DNA of 10,000 nucleotides from Asticcacaulis sp. Its GTDB lineage: Bacteria; Pseudomonadota; Alphaproteobacteria; Caulobacterales; Caulobacteraceae. The stretch lies in contig NZ_JAIWNX010000080.1 in assembly GCF_020217185.1 (NCBI RefSeq), positions 1 through 10,000 on the forward strand, given 5' to 3'. This document shows, piece after piece, positions 7,329 through 10,000 of this stretch; the stretch's first letter is position 1; every line of letters begins with the position of its first letter. A program made the translations under genes and the position numbers. Below the pieces are notes generated by a model. It worked only from the letters and a program-made list of their open reading frames with translations, did no database searches and was not told the origin of the DNA.

Positions 7329-8363
7329 ATGGCCAGAACCATGAAGGCGGCCGTTGTCCGCCAGTTCGGTAAACCCCTCACCATCGACGAAGTGCCGGTG
7401 CCGGAACCCGGCGAAGGCCTGATTCAGGTGGCCATTCAGGCGTCGGGCGTCTGTCACACCGACCTGCACGCCGCCGAAGGCGACTGGCCGGTGAAGCCCA
7501 ATCCGCCCTTTATCCCCGGCCACGAAGGCGTCGGTTACGTTTCGGCGGTGGGTAAGGGCGTCAAGCACGTCAAGGAAGGCGACCGCGTCGGCGTGCCTTG
7601 GCTCTATACGGCCTGCGGCCATTGTCGTCACTGTCTGGGCGGGTGGGAAACCCTGTGCGAATCCCAGCTCAACACCGGCTATTCGGTGAATGGCGGCTTT
7701 GCCGAATATGTGGTGGCGGATCCGAACTTCGTCGGTCACCTGCCCAAAAACATCAGCTTTACCGAAATCGCACCGGTCCTGTGTGCCGGCGTGACCGTCT
7801 ATAAGGGGCTGAAGGTCACCGACACCAAGCCCGGCGACTGGGTGGTCATTTCCGGCGTCGGCGGTCTGGGCCACATGGCCGTGCAGTACGCCAAGGCCAT
7901 GGGGCTCAACGTCGCCGCCGTCGATATTGACGACGCCAAGCTCGACCTCGCCCGCCGTCTGGGCGCGACCGTGACGGTCAATGCCAAAACGGAAGCCGAT
8001 CCCGCAGCCTATATCAAAAAGGCCACCGATGGCGGGGCGCAGGGCGTTCTCGTCACCGCGGTTTCGACCACCGCCTTCAAACAGGCGCTCGGCATGGTGT
8101 CGCGCGGCGGGACGGTGTCTCTGAATGGTCTGCCACCGGGGGAATTCCCGCTCGACATCTTCGGCATGGTGCTCAATGGCGTGACTGTGCGCGGCTCCAT
8201 CGTCGGCACGCGCCTCGACCTTCAGGAATCGCTTGATTTCGCCAGCGACGGCAAGGTCAAGGCGACCATCGCCACCGAAAAACTGGAAAACATCAACGAC
8301 ATCTTTGCGCGTATGCACAAGGGGCAGATCGAAGGCCGTATCGTGCTCGACCTGACCGCCTGA
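7329..8363 (+). CDS. adhP: Zinc-dependent alcohol dehydrogenase, AdhP type
   Basis: This 344-residue medium-chain dehydrogenase would oxidise primary alcohols such as ethanol, or reduce aldehydes, with NAD. Catalytic zinc ligands are C42 (GVCHTDLH), H65 with E66 (PGHEGVG) and C152 (VLCAGVTVY). The structural zinc lobe has C96, C99, C102 and C110 ([15 protein letters not shown]). The Rossmann glycines are G176-V-G-G-L-G181 and the acidic residue D199 at the end of the next strand favours NAD over NADP. The length and motifs fit bacterial AdhP/AdhA of about 340 residues. AGGAGA (7315-7320) sits 8 bases before the ATG. It follows the aldehyde dehydrogenase gene but is separated by a terminator and 256 bp holding three inverted repeats, so it probably has its own promoter and control. 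The symbol is by family resemblance only. Confidence 0.93.
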   Translation: MARTMKAAVVRQFGKPLTIDEVPVPEPGEGLIQVAIQASGVCHTDLHAAEGDWPVKPNPPFIPGHEGVGYVSAVGKGVKHVKEGDRVGVPWLYTACGHCRHCLGGWETLCESQLNTGYSVNGGFAEYVVADPNFVGHLPKNISFTEIAPVLCAGVTVYKGLKVTDTKPGDWVVISGVGGLGHMAVQYAKAMGLNVAAVDIDDAKLDLARRLGATVTVNAKTEADPAAYIKKATDGGAQGVLVTAVSTTAFKQALGMVSRGGTVSLNGLPPGEFPLDIFGMVLNGVTVRGSIVGTRLDLQESLDFASDGKVKATIATEKLENINDIFARMHKGQIEGRIVLDLTA

Positions 8364-8391
8364 CGTCTGAGCGTCTGTGACGCGCAAGCCG

Positions 8392-8424
8392 ACGCCCTGC
8401 CCCCTCCCCGGCAGGGCGTTTTTT
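8392..8424 (+). terminator. Intrinsic terminator after the alcohol dehydrogenase gene
   Basis: ACGCCCTGCC (8392-8401) pairs perfectly with GGCAGGGCGT (8410-8419) around an eight-base pyrimidine loop, followed by a run of T to 8424. It lies 28 bases after the stop. A smaller hairpin GCGTC-TGT-GACGC (8371-8383) precedes it. Confidence 0.93.
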
Positions 8425-8489
8425 ATGCTTACGCAACCCTCCCTTGCCTTGAGGTTGGTTTCAGAGAATAGTGTTACGCGCGCTTAGAA

Positions 8490-8519
8490 CATTCGTCGAC
8501 TCAGTTGAGCCGGCGAATG
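8490..8519. repeat. Inverted repeat upstream of the DUF1353 gene
   Basis: CATTCG (8490-8495) pairs with CGAATG (8514-8519) and CTCA (8500-8503) with TGAG (8506-8509). The four bases between each pair are nearly complementary too, giving a 14-bp imperfect stem around GT. It lies in an AT-rich gap about 80 bp before the ATG and could be an operator. No T run follows. Confidence 0.5.
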
Positions 8520-8598
8520 ATATAAATTTCTGTTTTATCTCGATATTTTTCCGAAAACCACCCACACTTTTCGACATATCGCTCTAAATGGAGGGGAC

Positions 8599-9147
8599 AT
8601 GCCATTCTATTCCGGGACAAAACCGGCCACCGAGATGGGGCTGAAATACGCTCCGACCATGCCGTCTGCGCTTCTGGTGGCCGTACTGGATGGCGACATC
8701 GAGCGCGAAGGCCGCACCACCGCCGTCCTTTACGAAAGCTTTGTCTATGAGGACGAAATCGAGGGCCTGAGGTTTCGCGTACCGCAAAGCTACATTACTG
8801 ACTTCGCCTCCATTCCCTGGCTGGTGCGCGGCCTGATCCCTGCCTTTGGTCGTCATGCCAAGGCGGCGGTCGTGCACGACTGGCTCTACGCAGTGGGCGA
8901 ACCCGACATGCGGGCGCGCGCCGATCGCGTCTTTCTCCATGCCTTGCGTGAACTGAAGGTGGCGTGGTTCAAACGCCTTATCCTGTACACGGCGGTGCGA
9001 CTGGGCGGTGGCGGCGGTTACAACAAGGAACGCCGCATCTGGAACCGGACCTTTGCGGACTGGCGCGATGGCAAGCATCTTGAGATTGCCCCGTTCGAAC
9101 GCCACACGGCCTTCAGCGGCGAAACCAACGGCCCGCAACCCCTGTAG
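8599..9147 (+). CDS. DUF1353 family protein
   Basis: This 182-residue protein has the DUF1353 signature: RVPQSYITDFASIPW (60-74, core TDFASIP 67-73), then AAVVHDWLYAVG (89-100) with the conserved H93-D94, then RARADRVF (105-112), and a late amphipathic helix region (YTAVRLGGGGG, 130-140). The conserved D and HD residues look like an active or metal site, but no activity is established to my knowledge. The family is common in phages and prophages and also on bacterial chromosomes. There is no signal peptide or obvious membrane segment. GGAGGGG (8590-8596) is a strong ribosome binding site just before ATG 8599. The gene stands alone between a terminator and the tmRNA gene, in the same direction. 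A phage origin is possible, but no other phage gene is in view. Confidence 0.75.
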   Translation: MPFYSGTKPATEMGLKYAPTMPSALLVAVLDGDIEREGRTTAVLYESFVYEDEIEGLRFRVPQSYITDFASIPWLVRGLIPAFGRHAKAAVVHDWLYAVGEPDMRARADRVFLHALRELKVAWFKRLILYTAVRLGGGGGYNKERRIWNRTFADWRDGKHLEIAPFERHTAFSGETNGPQPL

Positions 9148-9168
9148 CTAAAAATCCCGCGCGCCCTC

Positions 9169-9197
9169 TTTCGCAGGGCGGACGAACCGCCTATATT
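9169..9197 (+). promoter_or_regulatory. Candidate promoter of the tmRNA gene
   Basis: TATATT (9192-9197) is a fair -10 box with TTTCGC (9169-9174) as a weak -35 at 17 bp. It would start transcription near 9204, just ahead of the acceptor part of the tmRNA. Two alternative short hairpins share the AGGGCGG at 9175-9181. Confidence 0.35.
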
Positions 9198-9390
9198 AAG
9201 CGTGTTCCCTCGGGGACTATGGGGATAAACGCCCACGTAATAAGCGGACTGGACCCGGGTGCGATTCCCGGCGGCTCCACCATTTTCCTCCGTTTGCGGA
9301 GCTTATATGGGGCCGATCAGCATCGACAGACGTGTAAAGGTGTAGCCTTCCCTCAGTTTGAGCCTCTGTGATCGGCTCAAAATTATAGTT

Positions 9391-9432
9391 GCGAACGATA
9401 ACTTCGCTTCGGATCAAGCTCTTGCTGCGTAA
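9391..9432 (+). other. tmRNA proteolysis-tag reading frame
   Basis: Thirteen codons from GCG 9391 to TAA 9430-9432 encode ANDNFASDQALAA. With the alanine carried by the tmRNA, the tag is AANDNFASDQALAA. The tAGTtGC context before the resume codon resembles other tmRNAs. ANDNF is shared with the Caulobacter tag (from memory AANDNFAEEFAVAA). The end LAA is the ClpX-recognised terminus, as in E. coli. Confidence 0.93.
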
Positions 9433-9488
9433 TGCGGCGGATCTAATCCACCTAAACTCCTAGGGCTTAAGCTCCCTAGGCGGGGCCC

Positions 9489-9516
9489 GCTGGACGCCTG
9501 GCAACAGAAGTCCAGC
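9489..9516 (+). repeat. Hairpin repeat copy 1, end of tmRNA coding piece
   Basis: Stem GCTGGAC (9489-9495)/GTCCAGC (9510-9516) carries the loop GCCTGGCAACAGAA (9496-9509), followed by CACCTCCC. Position and motif fit the final pseudoknot/hairpin of an alphaproteobacterial tmRNA coding RNA. Confidence 0.8.
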
Positions 9517-9531
9517 ACCTCCCAAACATTT

Positions 9532-9566
9532 CGAGGGCCTGGCAACAGAACCTCGCCACTTCCTCC
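9532..9566 (+). repeat. Hairpin repeat copy 2
   Basis: Stem CGAGG (9532-9536)/CCTCG (9551-9555) with the same 14-nt loop GCCTGGCAACAGAA (9537-9550), followed by CACTTCCTCC (9557-9566). The stem sequence is wholly different from copy 1 while pairing is kept. Confidence 0.8.
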
Positions 9567-9607
9567 ACATTCCGATCAGGCCCGCGCCAATTGTAAGTGA
9601 AGATGGG

Positions 9608-9641
9608 GGACGCCTGGCAACAGAAGTCCAGCACTTCCTCC
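9608..9641 (+). repeat. Hairpin repeat copy 3
   Basis: Stem GGAC (9608-9611)/GTCC (9626-9629) with the same loop (9612-9625) and the same CACTTCCTCC tail (9632-9641) as copy 2. The 27 bases 9608-9634 are identical to 9492-9518 of copy 1, but the outer part of the left arm is not kept, so the stem is only four pairs. Confidence 0.78.
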
Positions 9642-9762
9642 CTCCAAAGCCATCACAAGTCGGGGAAATCTCGCACCTGCGGGCATTTTGCTGTTTTGTT
9701 TCAGCCGCACCGTGTTAAGTCTGGGGCAGACTCATTCAACCAATGCAGGTGCCCCGCCCGAC
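9642..9762. promoter_or_regulatory. Leader region of sspB with alternative hairpins
   Basis: AGTCTG (9718-9723) pairs with CAGACT (9727-9732) around GGG. Alternatively GGGGCA (9723-9728) pairs with TGCCCC (9750-9755). The two cannot form together, and the second would cover the edge of AGGTG (9747-9751), the only ribosome-binding-like motif before ATG 9763. No clear promoter or T-run terminator for the tmRNA was found here. Confidence 0.35.
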
Positions 9763-10000
9763 ATGACCGATACGCCGTCCGTCATTGACCACATGGATTA
9801 TGCGACCCTGACCCAGAACGCGCTGCGCGGTGTGATCCGTGAAGCCCTGATCAAGGCGTCGCATCCGCACGGCCTGCCCGGAGATCACCATTTCTACGTC
9901 ACCTTCCTGACGCGCGCCGAAGGTGTGACCATCCCGGACGACCTGCTGAAACGCTATCCGCGCGACATCACCATCGTGTTGCAACACCAGTATCGCGAAC
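9763..10000 (+). CDS. sspB: SspB, ClpXP adaptor for tmRNA-tagged proteins (alpha type), 3' end beyond window
   Basis: The first 79 residues of the protein are in the window and the frame is open to the end. In Caulobacter, SspB-alpha binds the tmRNA tag and tethers tagged proteins to the ClpXP protease. The segment YATLTQNALRGVIREALIKA, then GLPGDHHFYVTFLT (37-50), then DDLLKRYPRDITIVLQHQY (59-77), matches the N-terminal domain of alphaproteobacterial SspB as I remember it, notably the LLxxYPxxxTIVLQHQY stretch. ATG 9763 has only a weak ribosome binding site (AGGTG, 11 bases upstream). The in-frame ATG 9793 is an alternative that would begin just before the conserved helix. It lies about 240 bp after the tmRNA, in the same direction, so tag-maker and tag-reader are neighbours. 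Confidence 0.88.
   Translation, partial: MTDTPSVIDHMDYATLTQNALRGVIREALIKASHPHGLPGDHHFYVTFLTRAEGVTIPDDLLKRYPRDITIVLQHQYRE

Larger units (their letters stand above)
9205..9520 (+). ncRNA. ssrA: Transfer-messenger RNA, circularly permuted two-piece type
   Basis: tmRNA rescues stalled ribosomes and adds a degradation tag. The order of parts is permuted, as in alphaproteobacteria: the 3' acceptor part comes first and the 5' part with the tag second. The acceptor part ends in encoded CCA (9280-9282). Its T stem is CCGGG (9255-9259)/CCCGG (9267-9271), and the acceptor strand CGGCTCC (9272-9278) pairs with GGGGCCG (9309-9315) in the second part, including the G3-U70 pair that marks alanine identity. 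The 26-base piece between (9283-9308) forms a hairpin (9288-9292/9297-9301) and should be excised. The tmRNA-typical TCGAC follows at 9323. A TTTGAGCC/GGCTCAAA stem (9357-9364/9374-9381) precedes the tag, and stems 9459-9465/9474-9480 and 9489-9495/9510-9516 follow it. Outer ends are approximate. Confidence 0.93.

Noticed and set aside
6789..8387. A 532-codon open frame on the minus strand opposite the two dehydrogenase genes
   Set aside because: It is a shadow of the ALDH and ADH coding sequences and runs through their intergenic palindromes. No domain or convincing start was seen.
9489..9641. Possible CRISPR array from three repeats
   Set aside because: The repeats are hairpins with changing stems and unequal spacing (about 41 and 75 bp), they overlap the tmRNA, and there are no regular spacers or cas genes.
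9672..9690. Intrinsic terminator for the tmRNA (CGCA-CC-TGCG followed by GGCATTTT)
   Set aside because: The stem has four pairs with a two-base loop and the T run is short and displaced. It is not stable enough to call.

Overview
The window looks like chromosomal DNA of an alphaproteobacterium, most likely Caulobacterales (Caulobacter/Asticcacaulis/Brevundimonas type). The grounds are GC-rich coding sequence with AT-richer gaps, a circularly permuted two-piece tmRNA gene whose tag begins ANDNF as in Caulobacter, an alpha-type SspB next to it, and a dehydratase that closely resembles, from memory, Caulobacter D-xylonate dehydratase. The genus is inferred; no search was run.

Left part (1-3228): a sugar-acid pair on the + strand. 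A secreted aldose 1-epimerase (182-1333) is followed after 27 bp by an IlvD/Edd-family aldonate dehydratase (1361-3172), and the pair is closed by a strong intrinsic terminator (3199-3228). The epimerase would equilibrate sugar anomers outside the cytoplasm. The dehydratase would turn a pentonate or hexonate into its 2-keto-3-deoxy acid. The sugar dehydrogenase and lactonase needed between them are not in the window.

Middle (3229-8424): an AT-rich gap leads into a short membrane receptor (3439-4281) that has sensor and HAMP domains but no signalling output. Its 3' end overlaps by 19 bp the end of a convergent GAF/Fis-type regulator (4263-5315, minus), which resembles AcoR but lacks the AAA+ domain. 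Divergent from the regulator are an AcoD/AldB-type aldehyde dehydrogenase (5555-7072) and a zinc alcohol dehydrogenase (7329-8363), each followed by a hairpin terminator. Together they read as an inducible alcohol -> aldehyde -> acid oxidation module. The regulator/ALDH gap holds two 7-3-7 palindromes 30 bp apart and a sigma-54-like element. The leader of the alcohol dehydrogenase holds three strong inverted repeats in a row. A 16-bp exact repeat is shared by the two upstream regions.

Right part (8425-10000): a DUF1353 protein (8599-9147), then the permuted ssrA (tmRNA) gene (about 9205-9520), then the start of sspB (9763 to the window end). tmRNA tags stalled proteins and SspB delivers tagged proteins to ClpXP, so this is a trans-translation/quality-control neighbourhood. 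The most unusual structure lies here: the last hairpin of the tmRNA coding piece occurs three times in tandem with an identical 14-nt loop and different stems, running into the gap before sspB.
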